A stretch of DNA of 64,000 nucleotides from JAWABC01 sp043810595 (GTDB taxonomy: Archaea; Nanobdellota; Nanobdellia; SCGC-AAA011-G17; VGLX01): contig JBDRNX010000031.1 in NCBI GenBank assembly GCA_043810595.1, positions 38,135-102,134 of the forward strand. Direction: 5' to 3'. This document shows, one piece after another, positions 40,548 to 49,999 of the stretch (position 1 is its first letter; each line of letters begins with the position of its first letter). The notes under the pieces are model-generated. The model ran no database searches and had not been told where the DNA came from. It was given only the letters and a program-made list of their open reading frames with translations. The translations under genes were made by a program, and so were the position numbers.

Positions 40548-42928
40548 TAAAAGTCCCCCAGTTTCTTTTGACTTGCCATTTCTGTTATGTATTCTTTTTT
40601 GTATCCCAGCACTTCCAGCACTGGACCTACTGCTGGTATTATCTGGTTATTTATATAATATTCTGCATCATAATCCTGCGCTTCTTGGGGTGGTTTTGCC
40701 CTGTCCCTTATCGGTCCTTTTCCCGGTGTTACAACATACATTATGGTGGTTCCTATCCCTACGTGCATGCCGTTGGCGCTCATTCTTTCTGCTACCGCAA
40801 CGTGTGGACCTCTTCGTTGGTAGTCGTCTAGGTTTTTTTGCAGTTGCGTTCTTATTATCATGTCTTCCATGTCAAACTTCCTGTTTCTTATATCTTTTAT
40901 TATGTCCTTTACGTACTGTATCGCTTTTTCTTTGTTGTTTTCTTTCAGTATCATGGCAAATACTTTCTTCTGGACATCTTTTGCCAGCCTGCTCCAGTCC
41001 CTTCTTACCGATTCAAACCCCTTGACTATTAGTTCCCCTTTCTCATTTAGCAGCACGTACTTCTTTTTTGCTCCCGTCGCTTCGCTTTTCTTTGATACAA
41101 AAATCCCTCTTGGGTACATGCTTTCAAGTTCAAGCTCCATTATTCCAGGCAGCTTTTCATTTATTTTTTTTATGAATTCAATGACTTCTTTCTTTGTTTT
41201 TTTGCCTAGGCTGAGTACTATTGAGTCTGTATCCCCGTAAATGACTTCGAATTCTTTTTGTGCTTTTTCTATCGTGTTCGTGATGTAGTACCTTGCGAAT
41301 GCTGTTATGGATTCTGCGCATTCCCTGCTGTACCATCTGGCTCCGAAGAATCCCATGTAGCCGTATGCTGAGTTTCCTACTGTTTTTAACGCGTAAGATC
41401 TCCCTTCCAGTGCTTTGTCGAACTTTTCTTTGAGGGCTTTCTTCAGTTCGTTCCTTTTCATTAGCACTTCTTTTATTGATTTGGTTATGAACCCCTCTTT
41501 TTTTGTGAAGTAATGCCTGACCATCTTCCCTTTCTGGTCTATCTCCGGCGTTTCATAACCTTCTTTTTCTTTTGTTATTGTTGTTGGGGTTATGTTATAA
41601 GAGACTATTATGCTGGGGTACATTCCTTTGAAGTCCACAAGTGCGAGGTTTTCATAAAGTCCTGGTTTTGGGTCGTAGACGAATGCTCCCTTGTATTTTT
41701 CTTGCATCATCCTTTCCATTGTAACTTCCCTGTGTGGTCTGTTTGGGCATATCTCGTTGTATTGTTTTGCTTTTCTTATTAGGTACCATTCAACCAGTTG
41801 TCCGTAGCTCAGTCTTGATATGTCAAATATCGGTTGGCCTATGACTTTTGTTAGCTCATTTAAGTTTGTGATTATCCTCTGGCAGATTTTGTATGTTATC
41901 TCCGCATCTTTTAGGTTGTACATGCATATCTCTTCTATTTCTCGGCCTCCAGAGTCCCATACTAGGCCCATCTTTCCTATTTCCAGTTCTGCTTTCCCCT
42001 CGCCGATTAGTTCTTTTGCGACTGAGTTTAGGTCGAAATTTTCTGTTTTTAGGGTGTATCCCATTATGGTGGTTATGAAACTGAATAAGTCTATGTGTAT
42101 CACGTTTGTTCCTGCTTTTGTTGTTCTTCTCCTGTTTATGTCCAGCCCTTTTATTTCCCCGTCTATGTTTACCTTGTTTTTTTCTGCTCTTGTTCTTATG
42201 TATGGTATGTCAAAACCGTCGGAGAAATACCCCACAACGTAGTCCGGATCGTATTCTTTTATCGTTTTTATGAATTCTTTCAGCAGTTCTGCTTCGTTGC
42301 TTACGAACGTTATGTCTTCTTCTGTCGGGAACTTTTTCCATGTTATCACTTTTTTCAGTTTTTCTCCGTAGAGTGCGAGGCTTATTATCGGGTCTTTTGT
42401 TGCTACCGAGAACCTTCCGGGTTCGAAATACGTCTCTATGTCAAATGCAAGAACTTTTGGATTATCATAGGCGCCTTCTTTCGGTGTTATTTTCTTTATT
42501 TTGTTTCCGTCTGCTTCTATTTCGTAAAGCTGTAACGGTATTATTCCCTTGTCTATTAGGTACCTTCTTGTGAAGTTTATATCTATTTCAAATGTTGCTT
42601 CGACGTCCCTCGTGTGTCTTATTTCGCTGCTTATTTTTGCGACGTCTGTTGGGTTCTTTACTGTTACCTTTATCGCTTTTGTAGGTTGTTCATAGAATTT
42701 TTTGTTTTCTATCACTGCTTTTACAACGTTTTTTGTTTTTTCTATCTTCTTTTTCAGATCTTCTATGTTTTTTTTAGCTGTTACCCAGAAGTATGGTTGT
42801 AGCGAATCGTCAATAAGTTCTATTTTTTTGCTTTCTGTAGTTCTCCCTATTAGTTTTATGACCGCTTTTTCCCTGTTCTCATAGTCTACTTCTAAAGGGT
42901 AAAATCCTATTTTCATCTTCCTTACCAT
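40547..42928 (-). CDS. Family B DNA polymerase
   Basis: In 793 residues: 3'-5' exonuclease ExoI AFDIETYFEPG (about 161) and further Exo motifs; polymerase motif A DFKGMYPSIIVSYN (about 429), a variant of DFxSLYPSII; motif B KTVGNSAYGYMG (about 523); and motif C YGDTDSIV (about 562). It ends in ASQKKLGDF, a PIP box (Q-x-x-L-x-x-F) for PCNA binding. It is full length without intein. Together with PolD, it gives this organism two replicative-type polymerases, as in euryarchaea. Confidence 0.96.
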   Translation of the reverse strand: MVRKMKIGFYPLEVDYENREKAVIKLIGRTTESKKIELIDDSLQPYFWVTAKKNIEDLKKKIEKTKNVVKAVIENKKFYEQPTKAIKVTVKNPTDVAKISSEIRHTRDVEATFEIDINFTRRYLIDKGIIPLQLYEIEADGNKIKKITPKEGAYDNPKVLAFDIETYFEPGRFSVATKDPIISLALYGEKLKKVITWKKFPTEEDITFVSNEAELLKEFIKTIKEYDPDYVVGYFSDGFDIPYIRTRAEKNKVNIDGEIKGLDINRRRTTKAGTNVIHIDLFSFITTIMGYTLKTENFDLNSVAKELIGEGKAELEIGKMGLVWDSGGREIEEICMYNLKDAEITYKICQRIITNLNELTKVIGQPIFDISRLSYGQLVEWYLIRKAKQYNEICPNRPHREVTMERMMQEKYKGAFVYDPKPGLYENLALVDFKGMYPSIIVSYNITPTTITKEKEGYETPEIDQKGKMVRHYFTKKEGFITKSIKEVLMKRNELKKALKEKFDKALEGRSYALKTVGNSAYGYMGFFGARWYSRECAESITAFARYYITNTIEKAQKEFEVIYGDTDSIVLSLGKKTKKEVIEFIKKINEKLPGIMELELESMYPRGIFVSKKSEATGAKKKYVLLNEKGELIVKGFESVRRDWSRLAKDVQKKVFAMILKENNKEKAIQYVKDIIKDIRNRKFDMEDMIIRTQLQKNLDDYQRRGPHVAVAERMSANGMHVGIGTTIMYVVTPGKGPIRDRAKPPQEAQDYDAEYYINNQIIPAVGPVLEVLGYKKEYITEMASQKKLGDF

Positions 42929-42957
42929 CTTTTGGTTTTATTTAACCTTTTCGAGAA

Positions 42958-43923
42958 TTACTGGCTGTCAATCGTTGTGTGGTCTGCTATGTGTAGTCTT
43001 CCTTGGAATCTTTTCACCGATGTTTCTTTCCCTATTATGGATTCCTTAAGGTTGCTATCCTCTATCGTGCTTTTTTCGTCTATTATGCTGTCTTGTATTT
43101 TTGAGTTTGTTATCTTTGCTCCCTTGTTTATAGTTACGTAAGGTCCTATCTCAGAATTTTCTATTATAACATCATCATCTATAAAGACAGGCTCTATTAC
43201 CTTGCTCTCTGTTTCTATTTTTTTGTTGTTTTCTTTCAGGAGTTCCCTGTGCGTTGATAGTAATGTTTCTACTTTTCCTGTGTCAAGCCATTTTTCGATG
43301 GTGAAGGTTTTGAATTTTTCTCCTTTGTTTACCATCATTTGTAGGGCATCAGCCAGATAGTATTCGCCTTTGAGGGTTATGTCCTTTCTTATTATCTCTC
43401 TTATTGCTTCGAATAGTTCTTTGTGTTTGTTTATTTGGTACATTCCTATGAGCGCTAGGTTGCTTGGCGGGTTTTTTGGCTTTTCAACTATCCTTGTCAC
43501 GTATTCCTTCTTCTCTATTATCCCAAATCTTTCCGGAGTGTCTGTTTCTGCAACCACTAGGTTACCTGCGCAAGCTTCATCTAGTTCTATCTTTCCTTTG
43601 AATGCAGTGTCACAATATACTATCAGGAATGGTCCGTCTATGAGGTGTTCTGTTTGCAATATTGCGTGCGCATCACCTCTCCTTTCTTTCTGGTAAACGT
43701 AGCTCTTTTTGAAGCTGTAATTCTTGCTCATGTGGTCCATTACCTGTTCCCCCATCGGTCCTAGTATGAATATAACCTCGTCTATCTTTTGTGATTTTTC
43801 TATTTCGTCTATTATGTGGTTGATTATTGGTTTGCCTGCTATGCTCATCAGCACTTTGTGGGTTACGTGTGTTGTAGGTCTCAGCCTGGAGCTCAGTCCT
43901 GCTACCGGTATGACTACTTTCAT
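42958..43923 (-). CDS. Sugar-phosphate nucleotidyltransferase with left-handed beta-helix
   Basis: In 321 residues: N-terminal nucleotidyltransferase with the signature PVAGLSSRLRPTTHVTHKVL, lysine-containing sugar site KPII and catalytic acidic YCDTAF; then a C-terminal hexapeptide beta-helix (about 255-305) of I-x-x-S-x-I repeats. This matches glucose-1-phosphate thymidylyltransferase or UTP-type enzymes that feed surface sugars; the precise sugar cannot be read. It lies 29 bp from the polymerase gene on the same strand. Confidence 0.85.
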   Translation of the reverse strand: MKVVIPVAGLSSRLRPTTHVTHKVLMSIAGKPIINHIIDEIEKSQKIDEVIFILGPMGEQVMDHMSKNYSFKKSYVYQKERRGDAHAILQTEHLIDGPFLIVYCDTAFKGKIELDEACAGNLVVAETDTPERFGIIEKKEYVTRIVEKPKNPPSNLALIGMYQINKHKELFEAIREIIRKDITLKGEYYLADALQMMVNKGEKFKTFTIEKWLDTGKVETLLSTHRELLKENNKKIETESKVIEPVFIDDDVIIENSEIGPYVTINKGAKITNSKIQDSIIDEKSTIEDSNLKESIIGKETSVKRFQGRLHIADHTTIDSQ

Positions 43924-43958
43924 GATTTAGCTAAGGTCAGTAAAATTTAAAAAGCTTT

Positions 43959-44609
43959 TTAGAAGAAATGGCTTATCGGTTTGCTTCTTATTATTGCGTT
44001 TGGTTCTGGTTTGAAGACGTATGCGTAATGGCTGTCGAAGTATCCGCATCTGAAGTGGTTTAATGGCAGCCCTGTTCTTTTGCTCAGCATCAACGCGTAG
44101 AAGTATGTTTGTGTTGTTGCATATTCTTCTCTGTGTGCGTTTGGTTTGTAGTCCCATACCCAGATATTGCCGTCTTCGAATCTTAGCAGGTCTATGTGTC
44201 CTGTTAAGGGCTCTCTTGTTTTGAATATGTTGATATAGTCTTCGATTTCGTCTTCCTTTATCCATATGGGCACTTCTACCGCTACTGTCTTGTCATCGTT
44301 TTCTAGCATGAATACCTGTACTTTTGAATGGTTGCTGTTATACCTTCCTTCGTTTTGTTCCAGTCCGTACCTTGTCAGAAGGCTTACTTCATGCCCTGTT
44401 ACTTCTTTTGGTGTTATACCTATCTTGAATCTAAGTTTAGAACCTCTTGGCCCCTTTTCGAAGTATTCATTGGGGCAATCATCAAATATGTGATAGAGGT
44501 AATTCTTCAAAGGGTTGAGCCCGTTGTTTAGGAGTTCTGCTTTTTTATTGTGTACCCTGTAATGGTAGAACCAGCCGTGTTCGAACGACGCATGCTTTAT
44601 CACTATCAC
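43959..44609 (-). CDS. PD-(D/E)XK (RecB-like) nuclease with PIP-box-like tail
   Basis: A 216-residue protein I cannot name. The core GHIDLLRFEDGNIWVWDYKP (about 139-158) has the spacing of PD-(D/E)XK nucleases (Asp, then Asp-x-Lys), and the following TTQTYFYALML carries the RecB/Cas4-type Gln-Tyr motif. The N-terminal part has no CRISPR Cas4 Fe-S cysteines. The extreme C-terminus KPISHFF resembles a PIP box without the Gln. It is divergent from FEN1 with an 84-bp spacer, which suggests a DNA-repair or replication role. Confidence 0.7.
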   Translation of the reverse strand: MIVIKHASFEHGWFYHYRVHNKKAELLNNGLNPLKNYLYHIFDDCPNEYFEKGPRGSKLRFKIGITPKEVTGHEVSLLTRYGLEQNEGRYNSNHSKVQVFMLENDDKTVAVEVPIWIKEDEIEDYINIFKTREPLTGHIDLLRFEDGNIWVWDYKPNAHREEYATTQTYFYALMLSKRTGLPLNHFRCGYFDSHYAYVFKPEPNAIIRSKPISHFF

Positions 44610-44693
44610 ACCTCTTTTTCTTGCTTTATGCTTTTTCTTATTATTATAAGCTTTTTGGTAACTTTTTTATATTTGTCCTTTAACTTAATTCAT

Positions 44694-45704
44694 ATGGGTT
44701 TGAAAATTTCTGAGCTTATCCCCAAGAAGGACATCAAGTTTGAGGATTTGGCTAATAAGAAGATTGCTGTTGACACTTCCCAGATGCTTTACCAGTTCCT
44801 AAGCTCTATCAGGCAGCAGGACGGCACTCCCTTGATGGATTCCCATGGCAGGGTTACTTCCCATTTGGTTGGTATTTATTCACGTGTTTCAAATCTTATC
44901 ATGAAGGACATTAAGCTTTGTTTTGTTTTTGATGGGAAGCCTCCTTCTATGAAGGTTGAGGAGCAGGAAAACAGGGCTTCACGGAAGAGGGCTGCTGAGG
45001 AGAAGATGCACAGGGCGCTTGAGGAAGAAGATATGGAAGCTGCTTTGAAGTATTCCAAGCAGACTTCAAGGCTTAACTGGGAGATGGTCAAGGAGGCTAA
45101 GGAGTTGATTTCAGCTATGGGCCTTCCTGTGGTTCAGGCTCCTTCAGAAGCCGAGGCTCAGGCTTCTTACATGTGTCGCAAGAAGGATGTTTGGGCTGTT
45201 GCGAGTTCTGATCATGACTGCCTTGTTTATGGCGCTCCAAGGCTCATTATGAATCTCACCTTGTCCAGCAAAAGGAAGCTTCCTAACGGTTCTTATGTGT
45301 GGATAGTCCCGAATCTTATAGAATTAGATGAAGTTCTTGATGCTTTACAAATCAACAGCGAGCAGTTATTGGTTCTTGCCATACTGTCAGGCACTGATTT
45401 CAACGTCGGTGGAGTTAAGGGTATTGGTCCGAAGAATGCCTTGAAGCTTGTTAAGGATTTGAAAACTGCTGAGAAGGTTTTTGCTAAGGTCAAGCCTGAT
45501 TTTGATTGGAAGAAGGTCTATAAGATTTTCAAGGAGATGCCCACCACAGATGATTATTCCCTCAAGTGGGGCAAGGTTGATGAAAGTAAGATAAGAAAGC
45601 TTTTGGTTGACGAGCACGACTTTTCAGAAGAGCGTGTTGAGAAAACTCTTGAGAAGTTGAGAGGGGAAGGCAAGAGTCAGAAGGGCTTGGGAGATTTTTT
45701 CTAA
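44694..45704 (+). CDS. fen: Flap endonuclease FEN1
   Basis: Removes 5' flaps in Okazaki-fragment maturation. Start set at ATG 44694 (MGLKISELIPKKD), 48 codons after a longer open frame, to match the conserved MG start. In 336 residues: VDTSQML (Asp), CFVFDGKPP (Asp), PSEAEAQASYM (two Glu), SSDHDCLVYG (two Asp), the helix-hairpin-helix GTDFNVGGVKGIGPKNAL and the PIP box QKGLGDFF at the end. The hydrolase gene starts on its last base. Confidence 0.96.
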   Translation: MGLKISELIPKKDIKFEDLANKKIAVDTSQMLYQFLSSIRQQDGTPLMDSHGRVTSHLVGIYSRVSNLIMKDIKLCFVFDGKPPSMKVEEQENRASRKRAAEEKMHRALEEEDMEAALKYSKQTSRLNWEMVKEAKELISAMGLPVVQAPSEAEAQASYMCRKKDVWAVASSDHDCLVYGAPRLIMNLTLSSKRKLPNGSYVWIVPNLIELDEVLDALQINSEQLLVLAILSGTDFNVGGVKGIGPKNALKLVKDLKTAEKVFAKVKPDFDWKKVYKIFKEMPTTDDYSLKWGKVDESKIRKLLVDEHDFSEERVEKTLEKLRGEGKSQKGLGDFF

Positions 45705-46453
45705 TGAAAGTTAAGTTTCTTAATTCAAAAGGGGGTACTTTGGTTGGTTACCTCTACAAGCCTATCAAGAAGACTGACAAGGCTGTTATATTCTGTCATG
45801 GCTTTATGGGTTTTAAGGAGCCATTTAGGTTTTGGGCCAAGTACCTTTCTTTAAGGGGTTTTATCACTTTAGCTTTTGACTTTACTGGCAGCGGTGAGTC
45901 TGACGGTTACCTTACTCAAGGCACAATCTCTCAAGAAGTTTCTGATCTCGATCGTGCTATTACTTTTTTAAAGAAAAATCACGGTGTTAAAAAAGTGTGT
46001 GTGCTGGCTCACAGTATGGGCGCAGCAATTGCTGTGATTTCAGCTTCCGAGAACAAAGATATAGGCTGTATTATTGCCCTCTCCCCCCTGGTTATTTTTA
46101 AAGGTAAACCTTTTAAGGACTATGCCAACAAAATAGCAGATGTGTGGGAGTCCAAAGGCCTTTGTGAACTGGTCAGGTGTAAGAGAATGCGTTCTCTTAA
46201 ACTTAATTTTTTTACTGATTTGAAGAAGTATGACGTTTTGCAGGCAGCTAAGAGGATTAAAATCCCTATTTTGATTATTCACGGTGATTCAGATTCGGTT
46301 ATAGACATTAAAGAGGGAAGAATTCTTTATGATGTAGTAAAGGTTAAGGATAAGAAGTTTTATACAGCGGAGGGTGTCGGTCACTATTTTGAAAAACACA
46401 AATTGAAGCTTCACGGCATTATATTGGACTGGTTTAGGAAGTACTTAAAATGA
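45704..46453 (+). CDS. Alpha/beta hydrolase
   Basis: In 249 residues: VIFCHGFMGFKEP (oxyanion-hole HG), FTGSGESDG, nucleophile Ser in LAHSMGAA (about 104-111), acid in IHGDSDSVIDI (about 195) and final His in VGHYFEKH. This is a serine hydrolase/esterase of unknown substrate. It overlaps both fen (1 bp) and the trm5-like gene (4 bp), giving a tight three-gene unit. Confidence 0.88.
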   Translation: MKVKFLNSKGGTLVGYLYKPIKKTDKAVIFCHGFMGFKEPFRFWAKYLSLRGFITLAFDFTGSGESDGYLTQGTISQEVSDLDRAITFLKKNHGVKKVCVLAHSMGAAIAVISASENKDIGCIIALSPLVIFKGKPFKDYANKIADVWESKGLCELVRCKRMRSLKLNFFTDLKKYDVLQAAKRIKIPILIIHGDSDSVIDIKEGRILYDVVKVKDKKFYTAEGVGHYFEKHKLKLHGIILDWFRKYLK

Positions 46454-47262
46454 CAACTTTGAAAGAGGCTTTGAAAGGTAAGTTGAGTGCGAAGGAGCTT
46501 GCTCTGGTCCCGCGGTCTTTTGACCTAGTTGGGGATATCTTAATCTTTTCTGAGCTTAAAGGTTTGAAAAAAAGAGAGAAGTTGATTGCTAACGCTGCTT
46601 TGGATTTGTTTAAGCAGGTCAAGACTGTTGCTGTTAAGTCTGAAAAGCACGCAGGCCTTTACAGGACAAAGAGCGTTAGAATAATAGGTGGTGCAAAAAA
46701 TAAGGTGACAACTTACAAGGAGAACAACGTGGTTATGAAACTTAATGTTGAAAGTTGTTATTTCTCACCAAGGCTTGCTACCGAGCGCTTAAGAATAGCT
46801 AAGTTGGTCAAACCTAAAGAATCTGTTTTGGTAATGTTTTCTGGCATAGCCCCCTATCCTTTAGTTATAGCTAAGAACTCAAAGGCTAGGGAGATTTATA
46901 GTGTTGAGATAAACCCCGAAGCGCATAAGTATGCTCTTGAGAATGTTAAGCTTAACAAGCTTAATAACATATTTTTGTTCAAGGGTAATGTTAAGTCCGT
47001 TCTCCCGAAGCTGAAAAAGAAATTTGATAGAATTGTTATGCCCCTACCAAGAACAGGAGAGAATTACCTTCCCCTTGCTTTGTCAGTCGCTAAGAAAAAT
47101 TCCATGATTCATTTTTATGATTTTGAGTTTGAGGAAAACATCGACAAGGCCGTCGAGAAGGTCAGGAAGCATTATAAGAAATGTAAAATCCTTAGAGTTT
47201 TGAAGTGCGGCGAATACTCACCTAGGAAATACAGGGTTGTCGTTGATTTCAAGGTGCTCTGA
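46450..47262 (+). CDS. trm5: tRNA (guanine-37 N1)-methyltransferase, Trm5 family
   Basis: Methylates G37 next to the anticodon, preventing frameshifts. In 270 residues: VPRSFDLVGDILIF (about 20-33), which marks Trm5; the class I AdoMet site VLVMFSGIAPYPLVIAK (about 127-143) and YSVEINPEA; and MPLPRTGENYL, where the proline motif replaces NPP as in Trm5. It is somewhat short at the N-terminus, in line with the compact Trm5 forms. Confidence 0.88.
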   Translation: MTTLKEALKGKLSAKELALVPRSFDLVGDILIFSELKGLKKREKLIANAALDLFKQVKTVAVKSEKHAGLYRTKSVRIIGGAKNKVTTYKENNVVMKLNVESCYFSPRLATERLRIAKLVKPKESVLVMFSGIAPYPLVIAKNSKAREIYSVEINPEAHKYALENVKLNKLNNIFLFKGNVKSVLPKLKKKFDRIVMPLPRTGENYLPLALSVAKKNSMIHFYDFEFEENIDKAVEKVRKHYKKCKILRVLKCGEYSPRKYRVVVDFKVL

Positions 47263-47329
47263 CTCAAAAGCTTTAAATATCTTATCTTTATCCTAAAACA
47301 GAGGTGTTCTAAGCTTTGGGGGTTGAAAT

Positions 47330-49249
47330 ATGAAAGCAAGACTATTCGCAATTTTTATTGTTATAACCTTAGCGGCTTCTATCGTAGTGATTGCTGACGA
47401 TTACCCTAAAATTTACAAGAGGGTTATTGCGGACAAGGCTGGTAAGGACGATATAAGGTTTTTGCAAGACCATGGTTGCTTGATTAAGCATACGTTGAAA
47501 GGTGCTGCTTCTTTTGAGTGTCCTGAAGATGTGTTGCCCACTTTGAATGTTCGTGAGTCAAGAGTTTTTCACACGATGGATTTGGCTGCAGACAAGCAGA
47601 TAGGTGCTGACAAGGTCTGGGCCGAAGGCATTGATGGCAGCGGTGTTAAGGTTGCTGTTCTTGATACAGGAATAGACATAGACCACGTTGAGTTGCAGGA
47701 CAGTTACTTGGGCGGCTATGATTATGTTAATAACGATGACAACCCAGATGATGATAACGGGCACGGGACTCACGTTGCTGGAATAATAACAGCTAACGGT
47801 AACGATGCTAATGCAAAGGGTGTTGCTCCTAGTGCGGGCATCTACATGTATAAGGTTTGTGATTCTGCTGGCTCTTGTTACGAAGATGATATGATGGCTG
47901 CCATGGAAGCTGCTGTTGCAACTGATGCTGAGGTTATGAGTATAAGCATCGGTGGTGGAAGTTTCGCAACAGAGAATTGCGATTCTGATCAGTTAGCTGC
48001 AAAGGTTAACTGGGTTGTTGACCAAGGTTTGACAGTGGTTGTTGCTGCAGGCAACGACGGAAGAGGGGTCTCTACTCCTGGTTGCGCTTCTAAGGCCATA
48101 GCTGTCGGCGCTGTTGACAAGACTAATAACGTTCCTTACTGGTCTGGTAGGGGTAAGGCATTGGACATAGTTGCTCCTGGAGTCGATATATATTCTATAG
48201 TGGTGGGCAGTTACGGAACTAAAAGCGGTACTTCGATGGCCACCCCTCACGTTTCGGGGGTTGTTGCTTTGTTGCTCGATACTAATTCAGCGTTAACTAC
48301 CTCTGACATAAAAACTGCTTTGTACAATACAGCCAATCCCGTGAGTAAGTGTTACAGTTGTAGGTTCTGGTTTGGGACTTATTGTTATGGTGTGATTGAA
48401 GTTACATGTACCACTTCCATAACCGGTGCAGGAATCGTTGATGCTTATGAAGCCTACACAACTGTTAAACCGACAGAGACCTGTTCATCTGATGCCGAGT
48501 GTGATGACAGTATAAGTTGTACAGATGATACTTGTGCTAACGGAGTATGTGATAATACTCCAAACGATGCCATCTGCCCAGCTGATAGTTGGGTTGAAAC
48601 TGGAAATACGAGTTGGGTAGGGGATACACAGTGTACAGAGAAAGAACAAAAAGAAGAGGAATACAGGAATCACTATTGCGATAAAATCTTAGATTGCAAA
48701 TACGATGTAACAGACACAAGATGGATTGATACAGAGAACACAAGAAACAAAGCTGACGGAACCTCTTGTGATGATGGGTTATATTGTAACACAGGTGAGG
48801 CATGTCAGTCTGGAACTTGTACTGGCGGTTCTGCTCGCAGTTGTAATGACGGTAACTCTTGTACTTCAGACACATGTAACGAGAACTCGGATGCTTGCGA
48901 TTACATTTGGCCTAGTTGCAGTTTAACCAGTGATGGTTGTTGCGGACCTTCTTGTAGTTCAGCAAACGATGCTGACTGTTCAACAGCTGTGAAGTGTTGG
49001 AGCGGTTCGAATAAGTATCTTTACAGGAATACGAATCAGATGAGAAAATTCTGTAAGTGTGCAACAGGAGCTTACGGTTATAACAGTTACAGCTATTCTA
49101 GGTTGTTCAAAACCGTTTACAGGTACACTGATTCTGGGAATAATGAGAATTGGGCGACGACTTCAACTTCGTCCTTCGGTCCTGTGTACAATGTAAAATG
49201 TCCTAACGGTAACAGTTACAATACCGACCAGGATTATTACTACGGCTAA
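47330..49249 (+). CDS. Secreted subtilisin-like serine protease with Cys-rich tail
   Basis: In 639 residues: signal peptide (1-22), propeptide (to about 85) and the S8 domain with Asp112 (VAVLDTGID), His145 (NGHGTHVAG), oxyanion Asn242 (AAGNDG) and Ser302 (GTSMATPHVSG). From about 385 on a Cys-rich region follows with TCSSDAECDDSISCTDD and CNDGNSCTSDTCNENSDAC repeats of the type seen in secreted disulfide proteins. It probably works outside the cell. A CTTTAAATATC promoter element is about 50 bp upstream. Confidence 0.92.
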   Translation: MKARLFAIFIVITLAASIVVIADDYPKIYKRVIADKAGKDDIRFLQDHGCLIKHTLKGAASFECPEDVLPTLNVRESRVFHTMDLAADKQIGADKVWAEGIDGSGVKVAVLDTGIDIDHVELQDSYLGGYDYVNNDDNPDDDNGHGTHVAGIITANGNDANAKGVAPSAGIYMYKVCDSAGSCYEDDMMAAMEAAVATDAEVMSISIGGGSFATENCDSDQLAAKVNWVVDQGLTVVVAAGNDGRGVSTPGCASKAIAVGAVDKTNNVPYWSGRGKALDIVAPGVDIYSIVVGSYGTKSGTSMATPHVSGVVALLLDTNSALTTSDIKTALYNTANPVSKCYSCRFWFGTYCYGVIEVTCTTSITGAGIVDAYEAYTTVKPTETCSSDAECDDSISCTDDTCANGVCDNTPNDAICPADSWVETGNTSWVGDTQCTEKEQKEEEYRNHYCDKILDCKYDVTDTRWIDTENTRNKADGTSCDDGLYCNTGEACQSGTCTGGSARSCNDGNSCTSDTCNENSDACDYIWPSCSLTSDGCCGPSCSSANDADCSTAVKCWSGSNKYLYRNTNQMRKFCKCATGAYGYNSYSYSRLFKTVYRYTDSGNNENWATTSTSSFGPVYNVKCPNGNSYNTDQDYYYG

Positions 49250-49261
49250 TTTTTTCTTTTT

Positions 49262-49999
49262 TTATTTTTTTGAGAAGTCATCTATTTTTCTCTGTCTTTT
49301 TTGATCTTTTTCCAGGTACTTTGGTGGGTTGACTTTTACAAATTTGAAGCCCCAGTCTTCGAGCATGTGCTTCGCATTTGGACTTACCTTCGGGCATGCT
49401 AGCACTCCCCTGACTCTTTCCACGCCTTTCATTTTCTTTATCTTTTCTACATATCTTCTTAGTTGTGTTACGGCTTTCAGGTCTCCGCAGTATCTCTTGC
49501 ATTCTACAACTACAAGTGTATTGTTCTTGTCGTAACCGAAAACATCTATGAATCCGTATTTTGTGTGTTCTTCTAGGCTTAACGGTTTGAATCCTTCTTC
49601 TATGAGTTCTGGGTTGTTGTATATTTTTTCTGCCATGTCTCTTTCTGTTCCTTTGAGCATTATCTTTTCGTTGTCGTTCATGAACTGTGTGTGTAGGAAG
49701 TAGATTTTGTGCAGTCTTATCTGTATCTCTTCTTTTTGGGATTTGTTTGTGCTTTTCAGAACCGGGTCCTCTTCCATTATTATGCTGTGCTCGGAATCTG
49801 CTTTCATGTAGTTCACCGGTGTGTTTCCGTTCGGTTGGTGTATCAACAGGTTTCTGTCTGGTTTTATTATTATGAGTCTGTCTCCTGCTGGCAAATAGCT
49901 TTCTGCTCTTCCGCTGTAGTCTATGCTGCAGTTGGCTGAAAGAATTATTGTTTGTTTTGTGTTTAACACTTCCCTTAATTTTGCTATGTATTCTTGCAT
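49262..49999 (-). CDS. nucS: Mismatch endonuclease NucS/EndoMS
   Basis: Cuts both strands at mismatches or branched ends, replacing MutS-MutL repair in many archaea. Start set at ATG 49999 (MQEYIAKLREVL), as the upstream 43 codons lie within rlmE. In 245 residues: N-terminal ssDNA-binding barrel with IDYSGRAESYLPAGDRL, then the RecB-like nuclease DVFGYDKNNTLVVVECKR (Asp, Glu, Lys) and QLRRYVE. The end QRKIDDFSKK is PIP-box-like (Q-x-x-I-x-x-F). It overlaps rlmE by 16 bp. Confidence 0.93.
   Translation of the reverse strand: MQEYIAKLREVLNTKQTIILSANCSIDYSGRAESYLPAGDRLIIIKPDRNLLIHQPNGNTPVNYMKADSEHSIIMEEDPVLKSTNKSQKEEIQIRLHKIYFLHTQFMNDNEKIMLKGTERDMAEKIYNNPELIEEGFKPLSLEEHTKYGFIDVFGYDKNNTLVVVECKRYCGDLKAVTQLRRYVEKIKKMKGVERVRGVLACPKVSPNAKHMLEDWGFKFVKVNPPKYLEKDQKRQRKIDDFSKK

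Noticed and set aside
41798..41815. TCCGTAGCTCAG, a D-arm-like word
   Set aside because: It is in the coding region of the B-family polymerase and lacks matching acceptor and T arms.
43959..44609. Cas4 assignment for the RecB-like nuclease
   Set aside because: The cysteines of the Cas4 Fe-S cluster are absent and there is no CRISPR locus nearby.
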